A stretch of DNA of 64,000 nt from Serratia surfactantfaciens (GCF_001642805.2 NZ_CP016948.1:4960001-5024000); one strand, 5' to 3'. Counted from the first letter of the stretch, positions 50,061-59,403 are shown. Notes: generated by a model not told the origin, from the sequence alone. Made by a program: numbers and translations.

Positions 50061-50984
50061 ATGCAGTCATCTGACTATGCGGTGCTGGGCGCCGGCTTGA
50101 TGGGGGTGGGCATCGCCACCCATTTTATCCGCCATGGCCATGGGGTGCTGCTGTATGACCCGGATCCGCAGCGCCTGGCGGAAGCGCCGGTGGTGGCGAG
50201 CGGCATTCTGGCCGAGCTGAGCGACGTCGGGCAGTTTGATAACGATGAGCGCGACGCGGCGCTGGCGCGGCTGCGCGTGACCGGCGATCTGAACGAGGTG
50301 GCGCGCGCCCGGCTGCTTATCGAGGCGATCCCGGAACGGCTCGAGCTGAAGCATGCGCTGTATGAGCAGTTGGAAGGGCTGATCGCCGACGACGCGGTGA
50401 TCGCCAGCAACACCAGCGGCCTGCCGCCGGATGAGCTGGCGGCGCGCATGACCCATCCGCAGCGCCTATTGATCGCCCATTTCTGGCACCCGCCGCACCT
50501 GATCCCGCTGGTGGAGATCGTGCCCGGCAGCGCCACCGAACCGGGTCATCTGGCGGCGGTGCAGGCGCTGCTCGGTGAGATGGATCTTGAGGCGGTGCTG
50601 CTGGAGCGCGCCGCGCCGGGGTTTGTCGGCAACCGGCTGCAGTTTGCGGTGCTGCGCGAGGCGCTGCACATCGTACACAGCGGTATCGCCAGCGCCGAGG
50701 TGGTGGATCAGGTGATGCGCGCCTCGCTGGGGCGGCGCTACGCCATGGTCGGCCCGCTCGAAGCCGCCGACATGACCGGGCTGGCGACGGTGGCGGACAT
50801 CGCCCGCCACCTGTTCCCGGAACTGGCGACCGGCGACGAGATGATGGCGCTGGTGGAACAGCGGCTGCAGCGCGGCGATAGCGGCCAACGCAGCGGCCGG
50901 GGATTTTATCTGTGGGATGAAGCACGCAGGGAACGCATTCAACGGCGCCGGGCGCATCAGCTGCGCTTTGCGCTGAAACCGTAA
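50061..50984 (+). CDS. 3-hydroxyacyl-CoA dehydrogenase family protein
   Basis: 307 residues from ATG 50061 (GGAGGCACG upstream). NAD-binding GAGLMGVGIATHF (9-21), SNTSGLPPDELA, and the catalytic His segment HFWHPPHLIPLVEIVPG, in which HFWHPPH replaces the HFFNPxx of classic 3-hydroxyacyl-CoA dehydrogenases and resembles the carnitine dehydrogenase subgroup. Context suggests oxidation of 3-hydroxybutyryl-CoA or a related hydroxyacid; the deviating motif leaves substrate open. Confidence 0.87.
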   Translation: MQSSDYAVLGAGLMGVGIATHFIRHGHGVLLYDPDPQRLAEAPVVASGILAELSDVGQFDNDERDAALARLRVTGDLNEVARARLLIEAIPERLELKHALYEQLEGLIADDAVIASNTSGLPPDELAARMTHPQRLLIAHFWHPPHLIPLVEIVPGSATEPGHLAAVQALLGEMDLEAVLLERAAPGFVGNRLQFAVLREALHIVHSGIASAEVVDQVMRASLGRRYAMVGPLEAADMTGLATVADIARHLFPELATGDEMMALVEQRLQRGDSGQRSGRGFYLWDEARRERIQRRRAHQLRFALKP

Positions 50985-51029
50985 TTTCGCACTCCGTACC
51001 TGACAATAACAACGATAGCGAGGTGTCCG

Positions 51030-52421
51030 ATGAGCGTTTTGATTGCCCTGGCAGCACTGGGATTACTGATGCTGGCCGCCTACCGCGGCTACAGCGTGAT
51101 TTTGTTCGCCCCGATCGCCGCGCTGGGCGCGGTGCTGTTGACCGACCCCGGCGCGGTGGCGCCGACTTTCACCGGGCTGTTTATGGAGAAAATGGTCGGC
51201 TTCGTGAAGCTCTATTTCCCGGTGTTCCTGCTGGGGGCGGTATTCGGCAAGCTGATCGAACTGTCCGGTTTTTCCCGTTCGATCGTCGCGGCGGCGATCC
51301 GCATTCTCGGCCGGCGTCACGCCATTCCGGTGATCGTGCTGGTGTGCGCGCTGCTGACCTACGGCGGGGTGTCGCTGTTCGTGGTGGCGTTCGCGGTCTA
51401 TCCGTTCGCCGCCGAGCTGTTCCGCCAGAGCGGCATCCCCAAGCGGCTGATCCCGGCCACCGTGGCACTCGGCGCCTTCTCCTTCACCATGGACGCCTTG
51501 CCCGGCACGCCGCAGATCCAAAACATCATCCCGACCAGCTTCTTCGGCACTAATGCCTGGGCCGCGCCCTGGCTGGGGCTGATTGGCTCGCTGTTCATCA
51601 TCGCGGTCGGTCTGCTGTATCTTGAACGCCAGCGGCGCAAGGCGCAGCTGAAAGGCGAAGGGTACGGCACCGAGCTGCTGAACGAACCGGAAACCCCGGA
51701 CGATATCAACCTGCCGAATCCGCTGATCGCCATCCTGCCGTTGATTCTGGTCGGGGTATTCAACCTTGCCTTCACCCATTGGATCCCGCAGTGGTACGGC
51801 GCCAGCCACGAGCTGACGCTGCCGGGGCTGGCCAAGCCGATCACCACCGACGTGGCGAAGATCACCGCCATCTGGGCGGTGGAAGCGGCGCTGGTGTCGG
51901 GTATTCTGCTGGTGGTGGTGTTCGGCTTTGGCAATATTCGCGGCCGGCTGGCGGAGGGCAGCAAGACGGCGGTCGGCGGCGCAATTCTGGCGGCGATGAA
52001 TACTGCCTCCGAATACGGCTTCGGCGCGGTGATCGCGGCGTTGCCGGGCTTTTTGGTGCTGTCGCAGGCGCTGTCGGCGATCCCCAATCCGCTGCTGAAC
52101 GAAGCGATCAGCGTCACCTTGCTGGCCGGTATCACCGGCTCGGCCTCCGGTGGCATGAGCATCGCGCTGGCGGCGATGGCCGATAATTTCGTGGCCGCCG
52201 CCCACGCCGCGCATATCCCGCTGGAAGTGCTGCACCGGGTGGCCTCGATGGCCAGCGGCGGCATGGACACCTTGCCGCACAACGGCGCGGTGATCACCCT
52301 GCTGGCGATCACCGGCCTCAGCCATAGGCAGGCCTATGGCGGCATCTTCGCCATCACCCTTATCAAGAGCGCCGCGGTGCTGTTCGTGATCGGCGTGTTC
52401 TACCTGACCGACATTGTTTAA
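51030..52421 (+). CDS. GntP-family permease (probable 3-hydroxybutyrate uptake)
   Basis: 463 residues, about 12 membrane helices. GntP/SLC13-like family: VSLFVVAFAVYPFAAELFRQ, TMDALPGTPQIQNIIPTSFF and SGSASGGMSIALAAM (given in part: TGSASGGMSIALAA). Between a hydroxyacyl-CoA dehydrogenase and 3-hydroxybutyrate dehydrogenase, so import of 3-hydroxybutyrate or acetoacetate is likely. GCGAGG upstream of ATG 51030. Confidence 0.9.
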   Translation: MSVLIALAALGLLMLAAYRGYSVILFAPIAALGAVLLTDPGAVAPTFTGLFMEKMVGFVKLYFPVFLLGAVFGKLIELSGFSRSIVAAAIRILGRRHAIPVIVLVCALLTYGGVSLFVVAFAVYPFAAELFRQSGIPKRLIPATVALGAFSFTMDALPGTPQIQNIIPTSFFGTNAWAAPWLGLIGSLFIIAVGLLYLERQRRKAQLKGEGYGTELLNEPETPDDINLPNPLIAILPLILVGVFNLAFTHWIPQWYGASHELTLPGLAKPITTDVAKITAIWAVEAALVSGILLVVVFGFGNIRGRLAEGSKTAVGGAILAAMNTASEYGFGAVIAALPGFLVLSQALSAIPNPLLNEAISVTLLAGITGSASGGMSIALAAMADNFVAAAHAAHIPLEVLHRVASMASGGMDTLPHNGAVITLLAITGLSHRQAYGGIFAITLIKSAAVLFVIGVFYLTDIV

Positions 52422-52433
52422 AGGAGCGATACC

Positions 52434-53204
52434 ATGAGTGTACAAGGCAAAACCGCGCTGGTGACCGGCTCGACCAGCGGCATCGGCCTCGGAATAGCGT
52501 CCGTGTTGGCCGCCGCCGGCGCGCGCGTGATCCTCAACGGCTTCGGCGAGGTGGAGCAGGCGCAAGCGCAGGTCGCCCGGCTGGGCAGCGCGCCGGGGTA
52601 TCACGGTGCCGACCTCGGCGATGCGGCCCAGATAGCGGACATGATGCACTATGCCGAACGCGAGTTCGGCGGCGTGGATATTCTGGTGAACAACGCCGGC
52701 ATTCAGCACGTGGCGCCGCTGGATCAGTTCCCGGTGGAGAAATGGAATGCCATCCTCGCCATCAATCTGTCGGCGGTGTTCCATACCTGCCGATTGGCGC
52801 TGCCGGGCATGCGCGAGCGCCACTGGGGGCGCATCATCAACGTGGCGTCGGTGCACGGGCTGGTGGCGTCGAAAGACAAGTCGGCCTATGTGGCGGCCAA
52901 GCACGGCGTGGTGGGGCTGACCAAGACGCTGGCGCTGGAAACGGCCCGCACGCCCGTCACCTGCAACGCCATCTGCCCCGGCTGGGTGCTGACGCCGCTG
53001 GTGCAGCAGCAGATCGACAAACGCATCGCCGCCGGTACCGAGCCGCAGCGGGCGCGCGATGAGCTGTTGGCGGAGAAGCAACCGTCGCAAGAGTTCGTCA
53101 CGCCTGAGCAGCTCGGTGAGCTGGCGCTGTTCCTGTGCAGCGATGCGGCGGTGCAGGTGCGCGGCGCCGCCTGGAACATGGACGGCGGCTGGCTGGCGCA
53201 GTAG
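52434..53204 (+). CDS. D-3-hydroxybutyrate dehydrogenase
   Basis: 256 residues, classical short-chain dehydrogenase: cofactor motif TGSTSGIGLGIA (11-22), NNAGIQHVAPL, catalytic Ser in NVASVHGLVAS, YVAAKHG (YxxxK), PGWVLTPLVQQQ. The PGWVLTPLV and QHVAPLDQFP blocks are typical of 3-hydroxybutyrate dehydrogenases. Oxidises 3-hydroxybutyrate to acetoacetate for the CoA-transferase. 12 bases after the permease. Confidence 0.93.
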   Translation: MSVQGKTALVTGSTSGIGLGIASVLAAAGARVILNGFGEVEQAQAQVARLGSAPGYHGADLGDAAQIADMMHYAEREFGGVDILVNNAGIQHVAPLDQFPVEKWNAILAINLSAVFHTCRLALPGMRERHWGRIINVASVHGLVASKDKSAYVAAKHGVVGLTKTLALETARTPVTCNAICPGWVLTPLVQQQIDKRIAAGTEPQRARDELLAEKQPSQEFVTPEQLGELALFLCSDAAVQVRGAAWNMDGGWLAQ

Positions 53205-53217
53205 TGAGATTTTCCCC

Positions 53218-53236
53218 GGAGCGCGCAATGCGCTCC
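53218..53236 (+). terminator. hairpin ending the ketone-body operon
   Basis: GGAGCGC / GCGCTCC with five-base loop, 14 bases after the stop, followed by GTCGTTATTT; modest T content. Confidence 0.55.
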
Positions 53237-53575
53237 GTCGTTATTTCCCGCCTTTAATTAATTCCCTCGCGTGACGGTTTACCTGCGGCAATAATATTTA
53301 TTTGTTATTTGCTATCATTATTCCCAGATAATCACGCTGGGTTATTTTGGATGAAACGTGCGGATTGGTTTATTTCGTGCTGCAGTTATTACATTGTTTT
53401 TCTCCATGTTACAGGTGAACACGTTTTTGCTGAAATTAAATCCAACCTGAAATAATGGCAGGTTATGGCGTGAATTTTTATATCTTGCGTGCGCTGTTCA
53501 CATCGGGTAATTATTTTGGCGTGGCTTAAGACCACCGTATTTATAAAAATAATTCTTTTTAGGGCAGGGGTAATA
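53237..53575. other. AT-rich upstream region of the porin gene
   Basis: 339 bases. Should hold the porin promoter. A long leader is possible; no gene seen. Confidence 0.5.
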
Positions 53576-54712
53576 ATGAGAAAAACCACAACGCCAATCG
53601 TCATTGGCGGCGTCTTGCTGTCGGCGATTTCCGCCGGCGCGCAGGCCGAGATCACCATTCTGGATAAAAACCCGCAGAGCAATGTGTTGCTGGCGCCGCT
53701 CAGTTTAAAGGTGGGCGGCAGCATTCGCCCCGAGTGGATCTTCAATAACGGCCCGGAGCCGGGCTATGACAAAAACGGCCACGACGGCGGCACGCGTTTT
53801 CGCTTCAGCGGCGACTATGCGCTGACGCAGGACACCTCGATCATCGGCTATTACGAGTGGGGTGTCGATCTGGCGCACGCGCTCAGCTGGGACGGGCACT
53901 ATAACGAAGACGGCAAGCGCGACTATCAGCGCCAGCTGTACGCCGGTTTTAAAGACGATCGTTACGGCACCCTGACCTACGGCCATCAATACGGCATCTA
54001 TTATTCCGTGGTCGGCATCAAAAGCGACGTCTGGGATAACGATGGTCATGCGGGCGGCACCGGCATCGGTATTTCCGGCGACTACGACGGCGGCAATAAA
54101 CCGAAAAACAGCATCAAGTACACCAATGATTTTGGGCCGGTGACGCTGTACGCCAACTATTTATTGCCGGAAGACGATCTGCACACCGCGGATAACCTGA
54201 TTTATCGCCGCAAGGGCGGCGGCGGGCTGGGCTTCGATTATAAGGTGACGAAAGACTTCACCTTCAGCGCCGCCTACAGTTATACCGATGCGAAGATCAA
54301 AGATAATCTGTACAGCGAAAAAGATTATCACCAGCAGCTGTCCGGCACCGCGTTAACCTGGCAGCCGAACAACTGGTATATCGTCGGCACCGCCAGCTAC
54401 TACAAAGACTATGTGCCGAGCACCCGCCAGCGCACGCTGTCGCATTTCTTCGCCGGCGACGGCTACGGGCTGGAAGGCTTCGTCGGTTACACCTTCAATA
54501 TCGACAAGCCGTTTCTCAAATCGATCCAGCCTTACGTGGCGGCGGACTCGCTGCGGCTGAAGGGTGACGAGGCGTATCACGCCAACCACGTTTACCTCGG
54601 CGCGGGCACCACCATCGGTTACGGTCTATCGGTGTATGTGGAGCGCACCTTGGCCAACAGCAGCGACAATGAGCCGGACTCCACCTGGATTACGGTGTTC
54701 TACGACTTCTGA
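53576..54712 (+). CDS. outer-membrane porin
   Basis: 378 residues from ATG 53576 (AGGGG upstream). Signal peptide MRKTTTPIVIGGVLLSAISA with cleavage after AGAQA. The rest is beta-barrel-like: alternating aromatic strands (YQRQLYAGFKDDRYGTLTYG, GFVGYTFNIDKPF) and terminal Phe (WITVFYDF). It is separated from the ketone-body operon by a terminator but points the same way, so it could pass its substrates. Exact porin subfamily not identified. Confidence 0.85.
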   Translation: MRKTTTPIVIGGVLLSAISAGAQAEITILDKNPQSNVLLAPLSLKVGGSIRPEWIFNNGPEPGYDKNGHDGGTRFRFSGDYALTQDTSIIGYYEWGVDLAHALSWDGHYNEDGKRDYQRQLYAGFKDDRYGTLTYGHQYGIYYSVVGIKSDVWDNDGHAGGTGIGISGDYDGGNKPKNSIKYTNDFGPVTLYANYLLPEDDLHTADNLIYRRKGGGGLGFDYKVTKDFTFSAAYSYTDAKIKDNLYSEKDYHQQLSGTALTWQPNNWYIVGTASYYKDYVPSTRQRTLSHFFAGDGYGLEGFVGYTFNIDKPFLKSIQPYVAADSLRLKGDEAYHANHVYLGAGTTIGYGLSVYVERTLANSSDNEPDSTWITVFYDF

Positions 54713-54726
54713 TTTTCACCTGCTCC

Positions 54727-54751
54727 AAGCCGGCGCCTGCGCCGGCTTTTT
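54727..54751 (+). terminator. rho-independent terminator of the porin gene
   Basis: AAGCCGGCGC / GCGCCGGCTT perfect 10-bp stem with a two-base centre and following T residues, 15 bases after the stop. Confidence 0.85.
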
Positions 54752-55572
54752 CACATGGTTATCGCGCCGCCCAGGGTTTCTCCAGAGGCGTTGCGCTCCG
54801 CCAGGTAGCGCGCCGGCGGTTTGCCCACCGCCTTTCTGAACATGGTGACGAAGCCGCTGGCGCTCTCGTAGCCCAAATCCAGCGCCACCGTCTGTACGCT
54901 CTCGCCCTGCGTCAAGCGCTGCAGCGCCAGCATCACGTGCAGCTGGCGCCGCCAGTGGCCGAAGCTCATGCCCATCTGCTGTTGCAAGGTGCGGCTGAGG
55001 GAGCGCTCGCTCATGCCGATGCGCTGCGCCCACTGCCCGAGGGTGGATTTGTCCGCCGGGCTGCTCAGCATGCCTTCGGTCAACTGCCGGATGCGCGCGT
55101 CGTCGGACACCGGCAGATGCAGGTTCTCGATCGGCGCGGCCGCCAGCTGGTCCAGCAATACCGCCGTCAGGCGCCCCTCGGCGCCCTGTTCGTCGTAGAG
55201 CGGCTCGAAGGTGCTGGCCTGCAGCAGCAGCTCGCGCAGCAGCGGCGAGACCGACAGCGTGCAGCAGTTTTGCGGCAGGCCGGCGGCGGCATGTTGATCG
55301 ACGAACAGGCAGTAGGCCTCGGTGGAGCCGGCGCCCTGGGCGTTGTGCAACACGTTGCCCGGCATCCACAGCGCGCACTGCGGCGGCACCAGCCACAGCC
55401 CGTTTTCCACTTCGCAGCGGATCATGCCGCGTACCGTGTAGATCAGCTGCGCCTTCTGATGGCGGTGCGGCTCGACTTCCCAGTCCTGCTCGAGGGTGGA
55501 ACCTTGCAAGGCAAACAGCGGGCGCGGCACCTGATCGATATCCAAACAGTGGCGGGGGATCTGTACTTTCAT
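54751..55572 (-). CDS. AraC-family regulator with cupin sensor domain
   Basis: 273 residues from ATG 55572 (MKVQIPRHCLDIDQVPRPLF). N-terminal cupin (EPHRHQKAQLIYTVRGMIRC), C-terminal AraC pair of helix-turn-helices (LGQWAQRIGMSERSLSRTLQ and VALDLGYESASGFVTMFRKA). Similar to repressors/activators of adjacent exporter or catabolic genes. A palindrome GAGAACAATTCTC (55574-55586) lies just before the start. Divergent from the small gene at 55693. Confidence 0.87.
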   Translation of the reverse strand: MKVQIPRHCLDIDQVPRPLFALQGSTLEQDWEVEPHRHQKAQLIYTVRGMIRCEVENGLWLVPPQCALWMPGNVLHNAQGAGSTEAYCLFVDQHAAAGLPQNCCTLSVSPLLRELLLQASTFEPLYDEQGAEGRLTAVLLDQLAAAPIENLHLPVSDDARIRQLTEGMLSSPADKSTLGQWAQRIGMSERSLSRTLQQQMGMSFGHWRRQLHVMLALQRLTQGESVQTVALDLGYESASGFVTMFRKAVGKPPARYLAERNASGETLGGAITM

Positions 55573-55692
55573 GAGAACAATTCTCAATTTGGCGGAATTG
55601 AAAAGTATTATGTCCTGATTGCGCAATGTGGTCTAGCGCCGCTGCCGATAAAGTAAGCGCCAGTGCTAAACCCTTTCGTGAGGAAACTGATT

Positions 55693-56073
55693 ATGTCATT
55701 GGATACCGCCGATTTTCCGCTGGTGTGGATGCGCCGCAGCGGGCGCGATACCCAGGCCGATTTGGCCGAATTCAGCGCGCTGCTGGCGCGCGCCGAGCCG
55801 TTCGTCCTGATGACCGACCGCAGCGTCGGCGATGAAGAAGAAGAGGGGCACGATCGCGATGCCCGCACTCAGGTGGCGCTGTGGAAACGTGATAACCGCG
55901 AGGCGCTGAAGCTATGGGTGAAAGGCATGATCATGCTGGAGCCGGACGACGCCAAACGCACGGCGGCGGAAGAGTTCGCCGAATATGGCGCCAAGTTTTG
56001 GGGCTATCCGGTGCTGGTGGCCGCCGACGAAGCCGCTGGCCGGGTGCTGGCGCAGACGTTATTGATCAAATAA
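55693..56073 (+). CDS. conserved protein of unknown function
   Basis: 126 residues from ATG 55693 (GAGGAAACTGATT upstream), soluble, acidic (an EEEEGHDRD stretch near residue 50). No recognised motif. It is followed 10 bases later by a Rob-like regulator and is probably co-transcribed with it; divergent from an AraC gene that may control both. Confidence 0.7.
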   Translation: MSLDTADFPLVWMRRSGRDTQADLAEFSALLARAEPFVLMTDRSVGDEEEEGHDRDARTQVALWKRDNREALKLWVKGMIMLEPDDAKRTAAEEFAEYGAKFWGYPVLVAADEAAGRVLAQTLLIK

Positions 56074-56083
56074 GGGGAATACC

Positions 56084-56959
56084 ATGCATCAGCAACAGGT
56101 GATTGAACAACTGCTGGCCTGGATCGAGCAGAGCCTGGATCAGCCGCTGACGCTGGACGATATCGCCGCCCGCTCCGGCTACTCGAAGTGGCATTTGCAG
56201 CGGATGTTCAAACAGCAAACCGGCCATATCCTTGGCACCTATGCGCGCCGCAGAAGGTTGACCGCCGCCGCGCGCGAATTGCGCCTGACCGGCACCAGCG
56301 TGGCCTGCATCGCCGATACTTACCAGTTCGATTCGCAGCAGACCTTCACCCGTTGTTTTCGCAAGCAGTTCGGCCTGCCGCCGGCCAGCTATCGCCGCAG
56401 TCAGGATTGGTCGAGCTATGGCCTGCAGCCGCCGCTGCGGCTGACCGAAGCGCCGTTGCCGCAGGCGGAAATCGTGACGCTGCCCGCGATGCAGCTGGTG
56501 GGGCACACTCAACGCCGCCACTGCACGCTGGGGCAGCTGGCGGCCTCCAAGTGCGAGCTGCGCCGCCACGCCTGGCGGCAACTGCTGCGGCCGCAGGCGC
56601 TGCCGGAGGTGATGTATGGCCTCACCAGCCTGGAGATCGACAGGCAGCGGCGCGGCAATCCGCGCATGGCCTACACCGCCGCGTTGCCGGACGAAGGGGC
56701 TGTGGGGGAGCGGGTGCTCATCGAACAGGGGGAGTACGCTCGCTTTACCTATCAGGGGCAGGTCGAAGGGTTACAAAACTTTATCGTCCGGCTTTATGAC
56801 ACCGCGATGCCGCAGATGAATGCCATTCGCCGGCCAGGGCAGGATATCGAGCGTTTCTACCCGGCGCAGGAGGGCAGCAGCCCGCTCGGCGGCGCGGCGA
56901 TCCGCTGTGAGTATCTGATCCCGATCCGGCGGGTGGAGGTGCTGGCCGCCGCCAGTTAG
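56084..56959 (+). CDS. Rob-like AraC-family regulator with GyrI-like domain
   Basis: 291 residues, about E. coli Rob size. N-terminal DNA-binding domain DQPLTLDDIAARSGYSKWHL and FDSQQTFTRCFRKQFGLPPA closely follows Rob/SoxS/MarA; C-terminal GyrI-like small-molecule-binding domain (VMYGLTSLEID, GEYARFTYQGQVEGLQNFIV, RPGQDIERFYPA). Probably a Rob paralogue controlling stress or efflux genes rather than Rob itself, because a dedicated partner gene sits upstream and divergence is considerable. Confidence 0.87.
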   Translation: MHQQQVIEQLLAWIEQSLDQPLTLDDIAARSGYSKWHLQRMFKQQTGHILGTYARRRRLTAAARELRLTGTSVACIADTYQFDSQQTFTRCFRKQFGLPPASYRRSQDWSSYGLQPPLRLTEAPLPQAEIVTLPAMQLVGHTQRRHCTLGQLAASKCELRRHAWRQLLRPQALPEVMYGLTSLEIDRQRRGNPRMAYTAALPDEGAVGERVLIEQGEYARFTYQGQVEGLQNFIVRLYDTAMPQMNAIRRPGQDIERFYPAQEGSSPLGGAAIRCEYLIPIRRVEVLAAAS

Positions 56960-57192
56960 GCGGCGGTTCTCGCAGAAAATCGCCTTCGTGGCGCGTCAGG
57001 TTACAAAAAATTGCGATATTACATCGGTAATGGTTCACACTTTGATTGATGTGCACATATAATGCGCATCCGGTCAAATCCCCCCTGGTCTTTCAGGCCG
57101 CAGCGCGCTTGGCTGCCGGCTGAAATTCATCGGGGCAAGGTGGCCGTAGAAACCGATACCCATAATCGCCAGTGGCCTTGACCAACACGAAG

Positions 57193-58113
57193 ATGAAAAT
57201 GAGCATTCGCGCGTTATTAACCCTGTTTACGGCACTGGTTGCATTCAGCCAGGCTGCCTTCGCCGTCGTTTACCCGCTGCCGCCTAAAGACAGCCGCTTG
57301 GTGGGCGAGAATATCCAAATCACCGTACCGGAAGACAGCAAACTGCCGCTGGAAAGCTTCGCCGCCCAGTATCAGATGGGGCTGAGCAACATGCTGGAAG
57401 CCAACCCGGGCGTGGATCCGTTCCTGCCGAAGGCCGGCAGCACCCTGACCATCCCACAGCAGCTGATCCTGCCGGACGCGCCGCGTGACGGCATCATCAT
57501 CAACAGCGCCGAGATGCGTCTGTACTACTACCCGAAAGGCTCCAACACCGTGGTGGTGCTGCCGATCGGCATCGGCCAGCTTGGTAAAGACACCCCGCTG
57601 AACTGGACCACCACCGTTCAGCGCAAGAAAGATGGCCCGACCTGGACGCCGACCGCCAAAATGCGCGCCGAATATGCGGCAGAAGGCGAAATCCTGCCGG
57701 CGGTGTTCCCGGCAGGCCCGGATAACCCGATGGGGCTGTACGCGCTGTATGTCGGCCGTCTGTACGCCATTCACGGCACCAACGCCAACTTCGGCATCGG
57801 CCTGCGCGTGAGCCACGGCTGCGTGCGCCTGCGCGCCGACGATATCAAGTACCTGTTCCAGAACGTGCCGGTCGGCACCCGCGTGCAGTTCATCAACGAA
57901 CCGATGAAAGCCACCGTGGAACCGGACGGCTCGCGCTACGTGGAAGTGCACAACCCGCTGTCGGCCAACGAAGAGCAGCTGCAATCCAAAGATCCGGTGC
58001 CGCTGACTATCTCCGCCCCGGTCGGCAAAGTGCTGATGGACGCCGGCGTCAATCAGAGCGAAGTGGACGCGGCGATCAAGGCCCGTTCCGGCATGCCGGT
58101 GAAAGTGAACTGA
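57193..58113 (+). CDS. L,D-transpeptidase (ErfK/YbiS/YcfS/YnhG family)
   Basis: About 306 residues (start 57193; ATG 57199 equally possible). Signal peptide [20 protein letters not shown] ending AAFA; a LysM-like segment ([20 protein letters not shown]); YkuD catalytic domain with [10 protein letters not shown] and the active-site Cys in [11 protein letters not shown]. Acts in the periplasm to attach Braun lipoprotein to peptidoglycan or form 3-3 cross-links, depending on subgroup. Confidence 0.93.
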   Translation: MKMSIRALLTLFTALVAFSQAAFAVVYPLPPKDSRLVGENIQITVPEDSKLPLESFAAQYQMGLSNMLEANPGVDPFLPKAGSTLTIPQQLILPDAPRDGIIINSAEMRLYYYPKGSNTVVVLPIGIGQLGKDTPLNWTTTVQRKKDGPTWTPTAKMRAEYAAEGEILPAVFPAGPDNPMGLYALYVGRLYAIHGTNANFGIGLRVSHGCVRLRADDIKYLFQNVPVGTRVQFINEPMKATVEPDGSRYVEVHNPLSANEEQLQSKDPVPLTISAPVGKVLMDAGVNQSEVDAAIKARSGMPVKVN

Positions 58114-58140
58114 TCGCCCTCAGGCTGCAGTGAACGAGAT

Positions 58141-58168
58141 AAAAAAGACGCCCGCGGGCGTCTTTTTT
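58141..58168. terminator. bidirectional rho-independent terminator
   Basis: AAAAAAGACGCCC / GGGCGTCTTTTTTT with a two-base centre. Ends the L,D-transpeptidase transcript and, read the other way, can end the MarR-family transcript. Confidence 0.9.
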
Positions 58169-58203
58169 TATGCTTTCAGCCGCACGCTGTTGGCGCGGCG
58201 AAT

Positions 58204-58620
58204 TTATTGCTTCCCTATCATCGTCTTTAAAACGAAAAGCGCCGATTCATGTTGGTCTTTATTGACCCGTTCGAGATATCTATTATCAATCGCGTCGGCA
58301 ATGGGGCGGCTGGATTCGAACAGCGCCTGCCCTGCAGGCGTCAGGTAAATAAATCGGCGGCGCTTATCATGCTCGCCGGCTTCCCGTTTTAACAGACCTT
58401 TCCCTTCCATGCGGCTGAGCAATTCGGCCAGCGCGGCTTTACTGCTGATCGCCGCTTCCATTAATTCGACTTGTTCAATGCCCGGAGTTTCTGAAACGGT
58501 GGCCAGAATGGAATATTGCTGTTTGCTGAGTTCAGGAAGCGATTTTTGCCATTGAGCACTATGATCCTGAAGCAGCTCACGGATGAGATGGAAAAAAGTA
58601 TTGGCCAGCGTTCTGTTCAT
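58204..58620 (-). CDS. hosA: MarR-family repressor HosA (hydroxyarylic acid decarboxylase regulator)
   Basis: 138 residues. MarR winged helix (LSKQQYSILATVSETPGIEQ; ISSKAALAELLSRMEGKGLL; GEHDKRRRFIYLTPAGQALF). Divergent from UbiX/UbiD/ShdD decarboxylase genes exactly as hosA is from ecdBCD in E. coli O157, where 4-hydroxybenzoate relieves repression. Two operator-like palindromes lie between. Confidence 0.88.
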   Translation of the reverse strand: MNRTLANTFFHLIRELLQDHSAQWQKSLPELSKQQYSILATVSETPGIEQVELMEAAISSKAALAELLSRMEGKGLLKREAGEHDKRRRFIYLTPAGQALFESSRPIADAIDNRYLERVNKDQHESALFVLKTMIGKQ

Positions 58621-58703
58621 ACGTTTATCCCAGCGAGAAAAAAGCGAGTAATAATATCAATATAACAAAACCGGCCGGTAAGAGATACTTGCCTTGATAG
58701 GTC

Positions 58704-58717
58704 GTTCGCTTACGAAC
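58704..58717. promoter_or_regulatory. HosA operator candidate 1
   Basis: GTTCGCTTACGAAC (with flanking C and G, CGTTCG-N4-CGAACG) in the hosA/ubiX intergenic region; same class as the operator 69 bases away. Nearer to hosA, so likely autoregulatory. Confidence 0.75.
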
Positions 58718-58762
58718 GGTTACATCTCGCCCACTTGTTTTATCGCCATCTCGGGACTAGAT

Positions 58763-58786
58763 TTGACATATCGTTCGTATACGAAC
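58763..58786 (+). promoter_or_regulatory. HosA operator candidate 2 over the decarboxylase promoter
   Basis: GTTCGTATACGAAC (58773-58786), a perfect palindrome that matches the operator described for HosA. It begins five bases after a consensus -35 hexamer TTGACA (58763-58768), so bound repressor would cover the promoter. Confidence 0.85.
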
Positions 58787-58801
58787 TTTGTGAAGTGTTG
58801 C

Positions 58802-59401
58802 ATGAGACTGGTGATCGCGATGACGGGGGCGACCGGGGCGCCGCTAGGCACGGCGCTGCTTCAGGCGCTGAAGGCCATCGAGGGGATAGAGACGCATTTG
58901 ATCTTGAGTAAGTGGGCCAAAACGACCATTGAACTCGAAACAAACTTCACCGTGCATGAAGTGATGGCGATGGCTGATGTGACACACAGTTCTGCCGATC
59001 AGGCCGCCACGATATCTTCAGGTTCTTTTCATACGGACGGCATGATCATTATTCCCTGCAGCATGAAAACGTTGGCGGGTATTCGAGCTGGTTATGCCGA
59101 GGGTCTTATTGGCCGAGCGGCGGATGTGATTATCAAAGAAGGGCGGAAATTGGTGCTGGTTCCCAGAGAAACGCCACTGAGCACCATTCACTTGGAAAAT
59201 ATGCTCGCGCTCTCGAAATTAGGAGTGTCATTGGTGCCGCCAATGCCCGCTTATTATAACCATCCTACTCATATCGATGACGTCACCGATCATATTGTCG
59301 CACGGGTTCTGGATCAATTTGGCATTGATTACGGCCGGGCAACGCGCTGGGCCGGATTAAAAAAGAATGGCCAAAAAACCACTGACACCGAGGAGGATTA
59401 A
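58802..59401 (+). CDS. UbiX-type flavin prenyltransferase (decarboxylase subunit B)
   Basis: 199 residues from ATG 58802 (MRLVIAMTGATGAPLGTALL); the longer frame crosses the operator and is not real. Makes prenylated FMN from FMN and dimethylallyl (mono)phosphate for UbiD enzymes. FMN-site MTGATGAPLG, SSGS-type loop in ATISSGSFHTDGM, and LVLVPRETPLSTIHLENM are typical. First gene of the operon, two bases before the UbiD gene. Confidence 0.92.
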   Translation: MRLVIAMTGATGAPLGTALLQALKAIEGIETHLILSKWAKTTIELETNFTVHEVMAMADVTHSSADQAATISSGSFHTDGMIIIPCSMKTLAGIRAGYAEGLIGRAADVIIKEGRKLVLVPRETPLSTIHLENMLALSKLGVSLVPPMPAYYNHPTHIDDVTDHIVARVLDQFGIDYGRATRWAGLKKNGQKTTDTEED

Positions 59402-59403
59402 AT

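Noticed and set aside
51063..53228. 721-codon minus-strand frame opposite the permease and dehydrogenase genes
   Set aside because: Shadow of two well-supported genes; composition rich in Arg, His and Gln without family features.
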